Source: Candidatus Pacearchaeota archaeon
Lineage (GTDB): Archaea; Nanobdellota; Nanobdellia; Pacearchaeales; GW2011-AR1
Direction: 5' to 3'
Assembly: GCA_014728565.1 (NCBI GenBank)
Contig: WJLK01000116.1
Location: forward strand, 1 to 20,469
DNA: 20,469 nucleotides
Part shown: piece after piece, positions 1 to 7,020 of the stretch
Numbering within the stretch: position 1 is the stretch's first letter
Layout: every line of letters begins with the position of its first letter
The notes under the pieces: model-generated
What the model saw: only the letters and a program-made list of their open reading frames with translations
Database searches by the model: none
Told to the model about the DNA's origin: nothing
Made by a program: the position numbers and the translations under genes

Positions 1-102
1 CTCCAGATTCAAGACAAGGTGTTTTAAGACAATTAGGAGAGCAAAGATTCCAATCCCATGGTTTAGAAAACTCATATGGTTTAGAATCCTCTCCAGATTC
101 AA
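1..102 (+). repeat. Short direct repeats inside the partial gene
   Basis: Two 12-bp copies of CTCCAGATTCAA lie at 1-12 and 91-102 (90 bp, or 30 codons, apart). Two copies of ATGGTTTAGAA lie at 58-68 and 76-86 (18 bp, or 6 codons, apart). Both spacings are multiples of three, so they encode repeated SPDS and GLE peptides. This suggests a repetitive linker region that may continue upstream of the window. Confidence 0.55.
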
Positions 103-284
103 CAAATCTTATATATCCTAAAGGAAATTATCCTGTTAATGTAATCACACTAGAAGAAAGAAGACTAACAATAACTTTTTACAGAGCAAGAAGTGAAATT
201 TCAAGTTCTGCAAAAAGAAGAGCTCTTGATGAACTAGCACGTGAACTACATGAACAAATCTCAGCTCTTTTCAAGAATAATTAA
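1..284 (+). CDS. C-terminal part of an unknown protein (5' end outside window)
   Basis: An open frame enters from the left edge (first full codon at position 3) and ends with TAA at 282-284, giving about 93 residues. I do not recognise the family. The first 35 or so residues are polar and low in complexity, with the tetrapeptide SPDS and the dipeptide GLE each occurring twice, matching short direct repeats in the DNA. The last 50 residues are charged and probably helical (EERR, RARSE, AKRRALDELARELHEQ). The minus-strand ATPase gene ends 6 bp downstream in convergent orientation. A real gene end is likely because the frame stays open to the edge and the composition is protein-like, but the function is unknown. 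Confidence 0.6.
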   Translation, partial: PDSRQGVLRQLGEQRFQSHGLENSYGLESSPDSTNLIYPKGNYPVNVITLEERRLTITFYRARSEISSSAKRRALDELARELHEQISALFKNN

Positions 285-290
285 TTAAAA

Positions 291-791
291 CTAATCAATA
301 AACTTTTTAATAAACTCTGCTCTCTCTTTTACACTCATCAGAGGAACTTTAACTATTTTATAACCCAAATCTTTATAAGAGTTATATATCAGCTCATGGA
401 TTTTTTTAGCTTCCTCCTTATCTTCATATCTCATTTTATCTTTTTCATAGGGAACAAAATCTAAAAAGAAGATAATCTCATAATCAGCATTTTTACATTT
501 CTGTAATAATTCTTCAGGAACTTCAAATCCATAATACTTATAATAAGCTACTGTATCAGCAAGACCTCTGTCAAAGAATATTACTCCGGGGTATTTCTCA
601 ACCTGTTCTTCATTTTCTAGTTGTTTTTCAAAAATAGCTTTCTGAAAATTTTCACTTGTAATATCCCGCTCCTCACTATTATAAACCTCTCTTGCAGCCT
701 CTTTAAAAATCCTAAATTCTCTTCCTAACTCACTAATTATACTGGTTTTTCCAGTGCATGGTCCTCCAGTAATTATGAATTTTTTTGCCAT
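291..791 (-). CDS. NadR/AAA_28-like P-loop ATPase
   Basis: A 166-residue nucleotide-binding protein. It opens with a Walker A motif, GGPCTGKT (residues 9-16), directly after the first beta strand. A conserved FFDRG (residues 72-76) serves as the Walker B/DRG motif, and IIFFLD is a later hydrophobic strand. This arrangement matches the AAA_28 family of small single-domain ATPases and kinases related to the NadR kinase domain (family knowledge). The substrate cannot be read from sequence. It starts 1 nt after the TGA of the metallo-hydrolase gene, so it is the last gene of the gatC-gatA operon and probably translationally coupled. A small-molecule kinase is an alternative to a plain ATPase. Confidence 0.8.
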   Translation of the reverse strand: MAKKFIITGGPCTGKTSIISELGREFRIFKEAAREVYNSEERDITSENFQKAIFEKQLENEEQVEKYPGVIFFDRGLADTVAYYKYYGFEVPEELLQKCKNADYEIIFFLDFVPYEKDKMRYEDKEEAKKIHELIYNSYKDLGYKIVKVPLMSVKERAEFIKKFID

Positions 792-792
792 T

Positions 793-1440
793 TCAAACTT
801 TATCTAAAATCTCAGAATTAACACCTAAATTACTGCATTCACTAATAAATTTCTCTGCATCTTTTTCATCTCCTATGATCTCTCCAAAATGCATTGGAAC
901 TGCTAGTTTAGGTTTAATAATTCCAGCTGCTTTAGCAGCTTCTCTCCAATCCATGGTAAATTTTCCACCAACAGGCAGTAAAGCAACATCACAATAAATA
1001 TTATTCATCTCAGAAATTAAATCAGAATCACCAGCATGGTAAACCTTAACACCTAAATCAACAACATAACCCAGCCAGTTATTTTCTCTGGGATGAAATT
1101 CCTTATTAGAATTATAGGCAGGAACTGCACTTATTTTCATTTCATCTGCCTCAATTGTTTTTCCAGGCTCTGTAATCTCAAGATTGATTCCATCTCCAAC
1201 TTTTCCTAATTTGCTCTGGATATCAGCAGGACCAACAAAAACAGTTGAAGGTTTTATTATTTTCTTTATATCTTCTATGCTGCAGTGGTCATAATGTGAA
1301 TGAGTCAGTAAAACAAAATCTGCTTTTTCACTATCCTCTTTAATCTTAAAAGGATCTAGATAAATTACCTTTCCTGTTTCACTCTTAATCATAAAACTCG
1401 CATGCCCTAACCAGCTTATTTCAATGTTTTTGTATTTCAT
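793..1440 (-). CDS. Metallo-beta-lactamase fold hydrolase (UPF0173/UlaG-like)
   Basis: A 215-residue MBL-fold protein. The N-terminal WLGHAS block (residues 10-15) and the metal-binding THSHYDH (H47, H49, D51, H52) are typical of the UPF0173/UlaG-like branch. Further metal ligands are likely in YHAGDSD in the middle and PMHFGE near the C-terminus. UlaG relatives are lactonases and others act on phosphoesters; the substrate here is unknown. Its ATG overlaps the TGA of gatA as ATGA, so translation is probably coupled to gatA. A hydrolase directly behind an aminoacyl-tRNA amidotransferase gene may be a repair enzyme, but that is only an inference from position. Confidence 0.88.
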   Translation of the reverse strand: MKYKNIEISWLGHASFMIKSETGKVIYLDPFKIKEDSEKADFVLLTHSHYDHCSIEDIKKIIKPSTVFVGPADIQSKLGKVGDGINLEITEPGKTIEADEMKISAVPAYNSNKEFHPRENNWLGYVVDLGVKVYHAGDSDLISEMNNIYCDVALLPVGGKFTMDWREAAKAAGIIKPKLAVPMHFGEIIGDEKDAEKFISECSNLGVNSEILDKV

Positions 1441-2762
1441 TTCTCAAACTCTCCGGCTACATCCAATAAAAAATCATCCTCGCCTTTTTCAGCAAGAATC
1501 TGTATTCCAACAGGGATTCCATCAATCTCACCAGCAGGAACACTTATAGCAGGAATCTCACATATGTTAGCTAGAACAGTGCAGGCATCATACATATAAT
1601 TTTCTTCAACACTAATCTTCTCGCCTATTTGATGAGGAAGTTTTGGAACAGTCGGCATTACAAGAACATCAAATTTTTTAAAAGCTTTTTCAAATTCCTG
1701 TTTAAGAATTTTTCTTACAGCTAAAGCTTTTCTATAATATCTCCCAGCATACTCTGCTTTTGTAATCTCTTTTCCTCCTAAAATTCTTCTTAAAACCTCC
1801 TCACCACAAGCATCCTCAATTTTAAAACCATATTTTCTTCCATCAAATTTTCTTGTTCCTGAAAAAAACTCAGTATAGACAATAGGATAATAGGTCTGTA
1901 TTCCTAAATCAATATGCTTAATTTCAATATCTTTCCATGTCCAGGAATTTTCCTTGCAAACTCTTCCAATCTCACCTCTTATTTTTTTCCAGATTTTTTC
2001 ATCAGCATTTATTTTTGGAACTCCAATACTAATTTTCTTTTTATTCTTCTTTTCTTTAAAATCCATTGTGACAGTATCCCTGCTATCTCTACCTTTGATA
2101 ACATCAAAAACAATCCTGCAATCTTCTATATTTTCAGCAAGAGGTCCTATCTGGTCAAAACTCATTGCTAAATCAATCAAACCATATCTGCTAACCTTTC
2201 CATAACTGGGTTTAAAACCTACTATGCCACAGTGCGAAGCAGGATTTCTTATGCTTCCTCCTGTATCACTTCCTAAACTAAAATCACAAAAACCAGCTGT
2301 AACTCCTGCTGCACTTCCAGAACTACTCCCGCCTGGAACCCTCTTAGGACTTCTTGGATTTTTACAAACTCCAAAAGCTGAGTGTTCTCCTGTTGCACCA
2401 CAGGCAAATTCATCACAGTTTACCATTCCAAGAACAATAGCATCCTCTTCTAATAATTTCTCAATGACAGTAGCATTATAGGTTGCTTTATAATTTTCCA
2501 AAACCCTGGAGGAACAATTACAAATCAATCCTTCAACATTTATAACACTTTTGACTAAAAATCCCAAACCAGCTAACTTGCCTGCCTCTCCCTGCTTAAT
2601 TTTTTTATCTAATTCAACAGCCTGTTCAATTGCATTTTCATTAATATGTAGAACAATATTCATCTCAGGATTTTCTTTCCTGATTTTCTCAATATAATCC
2701 CTGATATTATGCTCAGCTGTTAACTTGCCTTCTTTTATTAATTTTAATTTTTGTTTTATCAT
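1437..2762 (-). CDS. gatA: Aspartyl/glutamyl-tRNA amidotransferase subunit A
   Basis: The glutaminase/amidase subunit of GatCAB. It frees ammonia from glutamine or asparagine and, with GatB, converts Asp-tRNA(Asn) or Glu-tRNA(Gln) to the amide form. The Ser-cisSer-Lys triad of the amidase-signature family is visible: K71 in FLVKS, S147 in PGGSSSGSAA and S170 in SDTGGSIR. Its 441 residues are a little shorter than the usual 470-485. I chose the ATG at 2762, which lies 1 nt after the TGA of the upstream gene and gives a normal GatA N-terminus (MIKQKLKLIKEGKLT). A TTG at 2786 would add eight residues and overlap that gene. A GGAG lies 12 nt before the ATG. It sits in an operon with the gatC candidate and overlaps the downstream hydrolase by 4 nt. 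Confidence 0.96.
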   Translation of the reverse strand: MIKQKLKLIKEGKLTAEHNIRDYIEKIRKENPEMNIVLHINENAIEQAVELDKKIKQGEAGKLAGLGFLVKSVINVEGLICNCSSRVLENYKATYNATVIEKLLEEDAIVLGMVNCDEFACGATGEHSAFGVCKNPRSPKRVPGGSSSGSAAGVTAGFCDFSLGSDTGGSIRNPASHCGIVGFKPSYGKVSRYGLIDLAMSFDQIGPLAENIEDCRIVFDVIKGRDSRDTVTMDFKEKKNKKKISIGVPKINADEKIWKKIRGEIGRVCKENSWTWKDIEIKHIDLGIQTYYPIVYTEFFSGTRKFDGRKYGFKIEDACGEEVLRRILGGKEITKAEYAGRYYRKALAVRKILKQEFEKAFKKFDVLVMPTVPKLPHQIGEKISVEENYMYDACTVLANICEIPAISVPAGEIDGIPVGIQILAEKGEDDFLLDVAGEFEK

Positions 2763-2763
2763 C

Positions 2764-3393
2764 TCAAATGTTAACTCCTGCAGCAATTATTGCTGCTTTT
2801 CCATAATCTTCACCAGTTCTCTTGCATCCAACATATATAAAACGAGTACCAAGACAGCTTTTATATCTCTCAACCGTTATAACAGATTTACGAAAATTCT
2901 CAAGAGCTCTAGCCTGTCTATCATAGGTTTCCCTAGCATTTCCTAAAGGCAGACCATTATCTATATAATATTCCATTGTTCTTGAAAACTGGCTATCTAC
3001 ATAAACATAAACCACATCTTCTAAAGGGCTTGCTTCAGCATTACTAATAAATTCATTAGCAGCAGAAATAAATCTCTGAACTTTTCTTAAATAACGCCCT
3101 CTATCTCTCTCATCAGGAACTTGTGAAGCTAAACATTCATAAGTCTTTTCAAACCAGCTAATATCACTTCTCTTAACACTCAACATAAAAATACTTACTA
3201 TGGAAGCCAAAATATTAGCACAACCTTCTGGAGTATAGAGCATTTCCTCAAGATTCTCTTCACTTCTTATACTTCCCAAATATTCAGAGAATCTACTAAC
3301 ACCAGCATGACCATTACAATCATCCGGTAAAACCAGCATATCCATTAACCCTCTTATCATACTTATCTTAGGTTTACTAAGACTCTTTCTCAT
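2764..3393 (-). CDS. Unknown protein encoded between gatC and gatA
   Basis: A 209-residue protein that I do not recognise. It shows no signal peptide or clear membrane segment apart from a moderately hydrophobic stretch (ILASIVSIFML) in the middle, so it is probably soluble and helical. Six cysteines are spread without a zinc-like spacing. The ATG at 3393 overlaps the TGA of the gatC candidate as ATGA, with GGAG 10 nt upstream inside the gatC end; a TTG at 3402 is a weaker alternative. Its stop lies 1 nt before the gatA ATG. Sitting between two GatCAB subunit genes with coupled starts, it may work with the amidotransferase, but nothing in the sequence proves this. Confidence 0.8.
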   Translation of the reverse strand: MRKSLSKPKISMIRGLMDMLVLPDDCNGHAGVSRFSEYLGSIRSEENLEEMLYTPEGCANILASIVSIFMLSVKRSDISWFEKTYECLASQVPDERDRGRYLRKVQRFISAANEFISNAEASPLEDVVYVYVDSQFSRTMEYYIDNGLPLGNARETYDRQARALENFRKSVITVERYKSCLGTRFIYVGCKRTGEDYGKAAIIAAGVNI

Positions 3394-3617
3394 TTTTTCC
3401 AATCTCCTTTTTCAGCAATAACAAAATCCCTATTTTTTCTAGGTGCATTATCCAGCATTCTCTCTTTAAAATCCTTATCACACTTTTCTCCATTTTCATC
3501 TCTCTCAAATTTCTCTCTATCAACATAATAATCCTCAAGTTCCTCAACTTTTCCAAGTGCTTTTGAAAACTTATCAAGAATATTTTTTGCCTGTTTTTCT
3601 ATCTGCTTTTCATTCAT
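3390..3617 (-). CDS. gatC: Probable divergent GatC subunit of the tRNA amidotransferase
   Basis: A 75-residue acidic and lysine-rich helical protein. GatC is normally a 90-100 residue helical strap between GatA and GatB. The match here is weak but sensible: an N-terminal helix (KQAKNILDKFSKALGKVEE), a charged linker, and an end (RMLDNAPRKNRDFVIAEKGDW) resembling the usual GatC tail, where an NxP turn is followed by a hydrophobic strand. It leads the operon containing gatA, which supports the call. The ATG at 3617 lies 27 nt from a TATA-like box, so the mRNA may be leaderless. Its TGA overlaps the next start. If it is not GatC, it is an unknown small operon leader. The neighbouring frame at 3377-3577 is also open but lacks GatC-like features. 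Confidence 0.6.
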   Translation of the reverse strand: MNEKQIEKQAKNILDKFSKALGKVEELEDYYVDREKFERDENGEKCDKDFKERMLDNAPRKNRDFVIAEKGDWKK

Positions 3618-3638
3618 ATTCTTATCAGATTCATAGGA

Positions 3639-3650
3639 TATTTAAAATTA
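3639..3650 (-). promoter_or_regulatory. TATA box for the gatC-gatA operon
   Basis: On the minus strand this reads TAATTTTAAATA, centred about 27 nt upstream of the gatC ATG at 3617. That distance is typical of archaeal promoters driving leaderless mRNAs. No Shine-Dalgarno motif stands before that ATG, in keeping with leaderless translation. The 34-bp gap between the regulator gene and gatC contains nothing else visible. Confidence 0.5.
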
Positions 3651-3651
3651 A

Positions 3652-4359
3652 TTATGTTATTTTTTCAGCTTTTTCATAGCTATCTAAAAACAACTGCCTC
3701 ATGAGCTTGCAAAAAGCCCTGTCTTTTATAAGCAGAGTGACATTGCTTTTTATCAAACCTATCAAGACCTCCTTATTATCTCTAATATCAATTGCAATAC
3801 CTTCATTTTCAAATTTTCTTATATTTTTATTTATTTTCAGCCATTTCTTAACATCTTTTTCTGTTTCCTTATCATATCTAGTTAAAGTCTTGTGGTCTTT
3901 TCCTTTTTTAATACTTCGCTCTGCATATCCAACCCATTCTGGTTCATAAGAAGAGGTCCATTTAATACTATAGCTATATTTATCAACATCTTTAAGTTCT
4001 CTAATAACTCTATGAAAACCTTTTCTTCCAAAAACCATGGTTACTGGATTTTTTTCTTTTACTTCATAAAACTTCTTTAATTCCTTTGCTTTTTCTCTAG
4101 CTTTCTCAAGCCTCTTCTCCCTATAATCTATTAGTTTAATTAGGCTTTCGGGACTACTTGGAATAAATTTCTTGGTTTTTTCAGGAACTACCTTAACAAG
4201 ACCCTTCTCAATTAAACCGTCTAAAACATTATAAATCCTAGAATAAGAAACTCCACTCTTGCCTGAAATCTCACCTGAACCCATTATTCCATGCTCAACA
4301 AGAGTCTCATAAACTCTGCTTTCATTTCTACTTAATCCTAGTTCCTCGTAATATTCCAT
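3652..4359 (-). CDS. TrmB-family transcriptional regulator
   Basis: A 235-residue DNA-binding regulator. The N-terminal winged helix (about residues 1-75) begins LGLSRNESRVYETLVEHG and includes a recognition helix near SYSRIYNVLDGLIEKGLV, the standard TrmB pattern. A coiled helix rich in K, E and A (EKRLEKAREKAKEL) links it to a C-terminal effector-type domain of about 120 residues. The family usually senses sugars or other metabolites. I chose the ATG at 4359 because family members start at this point. A TTG at 4416 would add 19 residues and is supported by a TATA-like box near 4441-4448, so the start is uncertain. It is divergent from the HAD-kinase operon with a palindrome between them, suggesting local or self regulation. 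Confidence 0.88.
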   Translation of the reverse strand: MEYYEELGLSRNESRVYETLVEHGIMGSGEISGKSGVSYSRIYNVLDGLIEKGLVKVVPEKTKKFIPSSPESLIKLIDYREKRLEKAREKAKELKKFYEVKEKNPVTMVFGRKGFHRVIRELKDVDKYSYSIKWTSSYEPEWVGYAERSIKKGKDHKTLTRYDKETEKDVKKWLKINKNIRKFENEGIAIDIRDNKEVLIGLIKSNVTLLIKDRAFCKLMRQLFLDSYEKAEKIT

Positions 4360-4386
4360 TTCGTATGAAAACCCAAGTTTTCCTAA

Positions 4387-4431
4387 CAAGTCACCTTTCC
4401 TGAGATAACTTGACAAGTCATCTTCCCTGAG
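4387..4431 (-). repeat. Imperfect 18-bp direct repeat, 27-bp period, before the regulator
   Basis: Two copies read CAAGTCACCTTTCCTGAG (4387-4404) and CAAGTCATCTTCCCTGAG (4414-4431) on the plus strand, differing at two of 18 positions. The period is nine codons. If the regulator starts at the upstream TTG, part of this lies in an N-terminal extension with related peptides (LREDDL and LRKGDL). If it starts at the ATG at 4359, the repeat lies in the leader and could be a binding site. Confidence 0.6.
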
Positions 4432-4476
4432 GTCCTCATCTTTTTAAAACACACTTCTTAATAAAACTTACTATTA

Positions 4477-4493
4477 CCACCCCATTAAGGGTG
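4477..4493. promoter_or_regulatory. GC-rich palindrome, candidate operator of the TrmB-like regulator
   Basis: CCACCC-ATTAA-GGGTGG is a perfect inverted repeat with 6-bp arms and a 5-bp spacer, standing out as the only GC-rich stretch in an AT-rich divergent control region. It ends a few bases upstream of the TATA box of the HAD gene (4496-4508) and lies upstream of the TATA-like box of the regulator. This position fits an operator controlling both directions. It differs from the published Thermococcales TrmB-family site, so the link to this regulator is inferred from position. Confidence 0.5.
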
Positions 4494-4495
4494 GC

Positions 4496-4535
4496 ATAAA
4501 TATAAATACCCTTATTTTATGTTATTACTAAGGAG
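4496..4535 (+). promoter_or_regulatory. Promoter and ribosome binding site of the HAD-kinase operon
   Basis: A TATA box (ATAAATATAAATA, 4496-4508) is followed by AAGGAG at 4530-4535, eight nt before the ATG at 4544. This is one of the few genes in the window with a clear Shine-Dalgarno motif. A start site 25 nt after the TATA box would fall near 4528, just in front of the ribosome binding site. Confidence 0.6.
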
Positions 4536-4543
4536 TAAATAAA

Positions 4544-5182
4544 ATGAAAGAACAAAAAACATCAGCATTAGTATTTGACTTAGATAACACCCTAATAAAT
4601 TCAAAACAAAAATATGAAAGAGATGTAACTGAAGCCTTTGCTAGATTAGGCTATACAGTAACTCCAGACCAACTAGGTGTGAACTGGTATGACTTTGCTG
4701 AATCTTATGGAATACCGAAACAGGAATTTGATGAATCTCTTGATAAGAGAAAGACCTGGGAACAATCTTTAGCAGATGGAGAAGTTTTAATTTTCCCAGA
4801 AACACATAAAGTCTTAACTGAATTAAGTGGTAGAGGGATAAGGCTTTCTCTATTATCTAAATCAAATCCAGAATACACTCAAACAAAACTTGATTATTTT
4901 GATTTAGGGAGGTATTTTGAATTTGTAGAAACAATTCATCCAAAAAGACCTTCGAAAGATACTGCAGCAATAGAGCTAGTAAAGAAGATGAAACCAGAAA
5001 CTCTTAGGCATATTCAGTTTGTTGGAGACAGAGAAGAGGATATAACTTGTGAACAAGCAGTTAGAGATGCTTTTTCAGGCTATGCTCTTACTACAGGAGG
5101 AATTTATGTGGGCAGGCAGGGCCAACAATTACAAGGTTATCCAAGTGTAAGGTCTCTTGAAGAAATTTTAGAAAGGTTATAA
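4544..5182 (+). CDS. HAD-superfamily hydrolase
   Basis: A 212-residue HAD phosphatase. Motif I is DLDNT with nucleophile D12 and acid D14. Motif II is the serine in LSLLSKS, motif III the lysine in RPSKDT, and motif IV is the acidic GDREEDI. A helical cap of about 65 residues lies between motifs I and II, as in beta-phosphoglucomutase-like and phosphoglycolate-phosphatase-like members. The substrate is a phosphorylated small molecule not identifiable from sequence. It starts after a strong AAGGAG and is followed after 1 nt by an APH-type kinase gene, so the pair forms one operon. The divergent TrmB-like regulator may control it. Confidence 0.9.
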   Translation: MKEQKTSALVFDLDNTLINSKQKYERDVTEAFARLGYTVTPDQLGVNWYDFAESYGIPKQEFDESLDKRKTWEQSLADGEVLIFPETHKVLTELSGRGIRLSLLSKSNPEYTQTKLDYFDLGRYFEFVETIHPKRPSKDTAAIELVKKMKPETLRHIQFVGDREEDITCEQAVRDAFSGYALTTGGIYVGRQGQQLQGYPSVRSLEEILERL

Positions 5183-5183
5183 A

Positions 5184-6140
5184 ATGGAAGAAAAAATTAA
5201 ATTAATAGTTGAAGAAGCTCTAGATTGTAGAGTTTTAAAAATTCATAAAATCAGCGAAGGCTTCAGCCATTTTAATTTTGAAGCAGATATAAATAAAGAA
5301 CCAAAAAAAGCAATTGTCCGTTTTTCCAATAATGAAAAAGAGGAGTATGATCTTGCTAAAGAAAAGTTTATAATAGAACTTCTTTTAAAAAATGATATTC
5401 CAGCTCCTAGAATTTTATTTTTCCATGACGACTGTATGATTTTAGAAAAATTAAAAGGAATCAGGCTTGATACTATCTGGAATTCTATTTCAAAACCTGA
5501 AAGATTAGATATTGTCAAGAAACTTGGAAGATTATTAAAAAAGATTCATAAAATTAAATTCAAAAATTTTGGTAAGATTACTAAGAAAGGAATCATCTCA
5601 AATAAAGGTTTTGAGTTTAAAAAAATTGGGAATAAAGCTAATTATAGCCCTTTTCTCAGAGAATGTTTAAGTTTATTTGGAGAAGATTTTTTTAGATTGC
5701 TATCTTATAAACATCTCTCTACTGAGTTTGTCACAAAGTTTATAAAAGTTGTCTATACCAACCTAGACATTATTGATTATTCTGGAAAACCTACTTTAAT
5801 ACATGGGGATTTCCATAAATCCCATATATTTGTTAAAAAAAAGAATAATAAATGGGAGATTACAGGAATTATTGATTTTGAATTTGCTAGAAGTTCAAGT
5901 CCTGAATATGATTTTATAAAACTTCATAGGGATAATTTCTTTGATGATCCTGAAATACTAAAAGCTCTAATTGAGGGTTACGGTCCTATAAATAAAAAAG
6001 CAGTTTATATTCACAGATTAATGAGAGATTTAGGTTTTGCACAGGTAATGCGAGATTCTGGAAATTTAAAATTATCTGACAGAACAATAAAAGATGTTGA
6101 AAAAAGAATAAAAAATCCTATCTCACAAACTTCACCTTAA
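5184..6140 (+). CDS. Aminoglycoside phosphotransferase (APH)-type kinase
   Basis: A 318-residue protein kinase-like fold enzyme. The catalytic loop is HGDFHKSH (D209) and the metal-binding DFE follows at D231. The N-lobe has AIVRF, in which Lys or Arg usually contacts ATP, and a hinge at MILEKLKG. The usual Asn of the HGDxxxxN loop is His214, a variant I believe occurs in other APH-like families, so activity is not excluded. The likely role is phosphorylation of a small molecule such as a sugar or choline-like compound, not necessarily antibiotic resistance. It follows the HAD gene by 1 nt. Its last 23 bp overlap the end of the convergent metallophosphoesterase gene. Confidence 0.87.
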   Translation: MEEKIKLIVEEALDCRVLKIHKISEGFSHFNFEADINKEPKKAIVRFSNNEKEEYDLAKEKFIIELLLKNDIPAPRILFFHDDCMILEKLKGIRLDTIWNSISKPERLDIVKKLGRLLKKIHKIKFKNFGKITKKGIISNKGFEFKKIGNKANYSPFLRECLSLFGEDFFRLLSYKHLSTEFVTKFIKVVYTNLDIIDYSGKPTLIHGDFHKSHIFVKKKNNKWEITGIIDFEFARSSSPEYDFIKLHRDNFFDDPEILKALIEGYGPINKKAVYIHRLMRDLGFAQVMRDSGNLKLSDRTIKDVEKRIKNPISQTSP

Positions 6141-6981
6141 TTTTTTCAATTTTTGATGCTTCAAAATCTTTAGATTTTGAGCTTGCTATCTCAATAACAG
6201 CTGCTTTTCCCTGCTTAGCTGAACCTGTTGTCACAACAAGGGTATCTCCAATCTTCTTTTTCCCCTGATACTCATGCATATGTCCGCAAATGAATAATTT
6301 AGGTTTAAACTTCTTAATAAACTCCAGATAGGGTTTAAAACCAACATGTTTTCCATTCATTGGATTCTGACCTTTAAATTTAACTTTATCAAAAAAACCA
6401 TAAGGAGGATAATGAGCCAGTAAAATATCAATATCCTTTCTTGCTTTTTTAAATAACTGCTTTTTTTGCTTTTCATGTTCTTTTTTATATTTATCCCTCT
6501 GTTTCTTATCAAAACCTCCATCATTAGTAAGATAAACAGAGGCAACTACAAATCCTCCAAAACCATAAACTTTAAGATTTTTTACATTCTTAATTCTCTT
6601 TTTTAAAAAAACTATGTTTTTCTTTTTCTTTATAATATCTGAATATTTTCCTATATTAAAACCTGCACTTCTTCTTTTATATGTCCTATCCTCAAAATCC
6701 CAGTTACCATGAACAGTATAAACTGGAACTTTCATGTTATTTAACTCATTTATAATTTTTTTACCAGAATTATAATCATCTTTAATAAGTTTCCTTGCTT
6801 TTTTTTCACCTACTCTTTCCCACCAGTTTTCATAAAAATACTTGAATATTATTTTCAGCAATTTATCACTGCCTCCAAAATCCCCGGTACTAAAAATAAA
6901 ATCTATCTTTTCATTTTTCACAAGCTTCTTCAACTTTCCTGGGAACTTTCCATGAAAATCACCAATTGCAAGAATTTTCAT
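6118..6981 (-). CDS. Calcineurin-like metallophosphoesterase
   Basis: A 287-residue two-metal phosphoesterase. The motifs appear in order: D8-x-H10 (IGDFHG), GD at 33-34 (STGDFGG), GNWD, LAHYPPYG and CGHMHEYQG. The usual GNH is GNW here, so the catalytic His of that block is replaced. Related archaeal enzymes hydrolyse phosphodiesters or phosphomonoesters, and the substrate is unknown. The protein is very rich in lysine (about one residue in six), with a run of IIKKKKN in the middle. The ATG at 6981 sits about 28 nt from a TATA box and inside a 24-bp palindrome. The 3' end overlaps the kinase gene tail-to-tail by 23 bp. Confidence 0.9.
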   Translation of the reverse strand: MKILAIGDFHGKFPGKLKKLVKNEKIDFIFSTGDFGGSDKLLKIIFKYFYENWWERVGEKKARKLIKDDYNSGKKIINELNNMKVPVYTVHGNWDFEDRTYKRRSAGFNIGKYSDIIKKKKNIVFLKKRIKNVKNLKVYGFGGFVVASVYLTNDGGFDKKQRDKYKKEHEKQKKQLFKKARKDIDILLAHYPPYGFFDKVKFKGQNPMNGKHVGFKPYLEFIKKFKPKLFICGHMHEYQGKKKIGDTLVVTTGSAKQGKAAVIEIASSKSKDFEASKIEKIKVKFVR

Positions 6982-6998
6982 TTTTTAAAAAATGAAAA
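6975..6998. repeat. Perfect 24-bp palindrome over the metallophosphoesterase start
   Basis: TTTTCATTTTTT joins directly to its reverse complement AAAAAATGAAAA with no spacer. It covers the start codon of the metallophosphoesterase gene (minus) and the predicted start site of a leaderless mRNA. The TATA-like ATTTATAAACT on the minus strand lies about 28 nt upstream. Low complexity makes chance a serious alternative. Confidence 0.55.
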
Positions 6999-7020
6999 AG
7001 AGTTTATAAATTAATTGCAA

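Noticed and set aside
3377..3577. A second minus-strand open frame overlapping gatC
   Set aside because: It lacks a promoter-linked start and the peptide looks like a frame shadow; the 3390-3617 frame fits the promoter spacing, the coupled downstream start and GatC-like composition better.
5184..6140. Antibiotic resistance kinase
   Set aside because: The APH fold is shared by many metabolic small-molecule kinases, and its operon with a HAD phosphatase points to metabolism.
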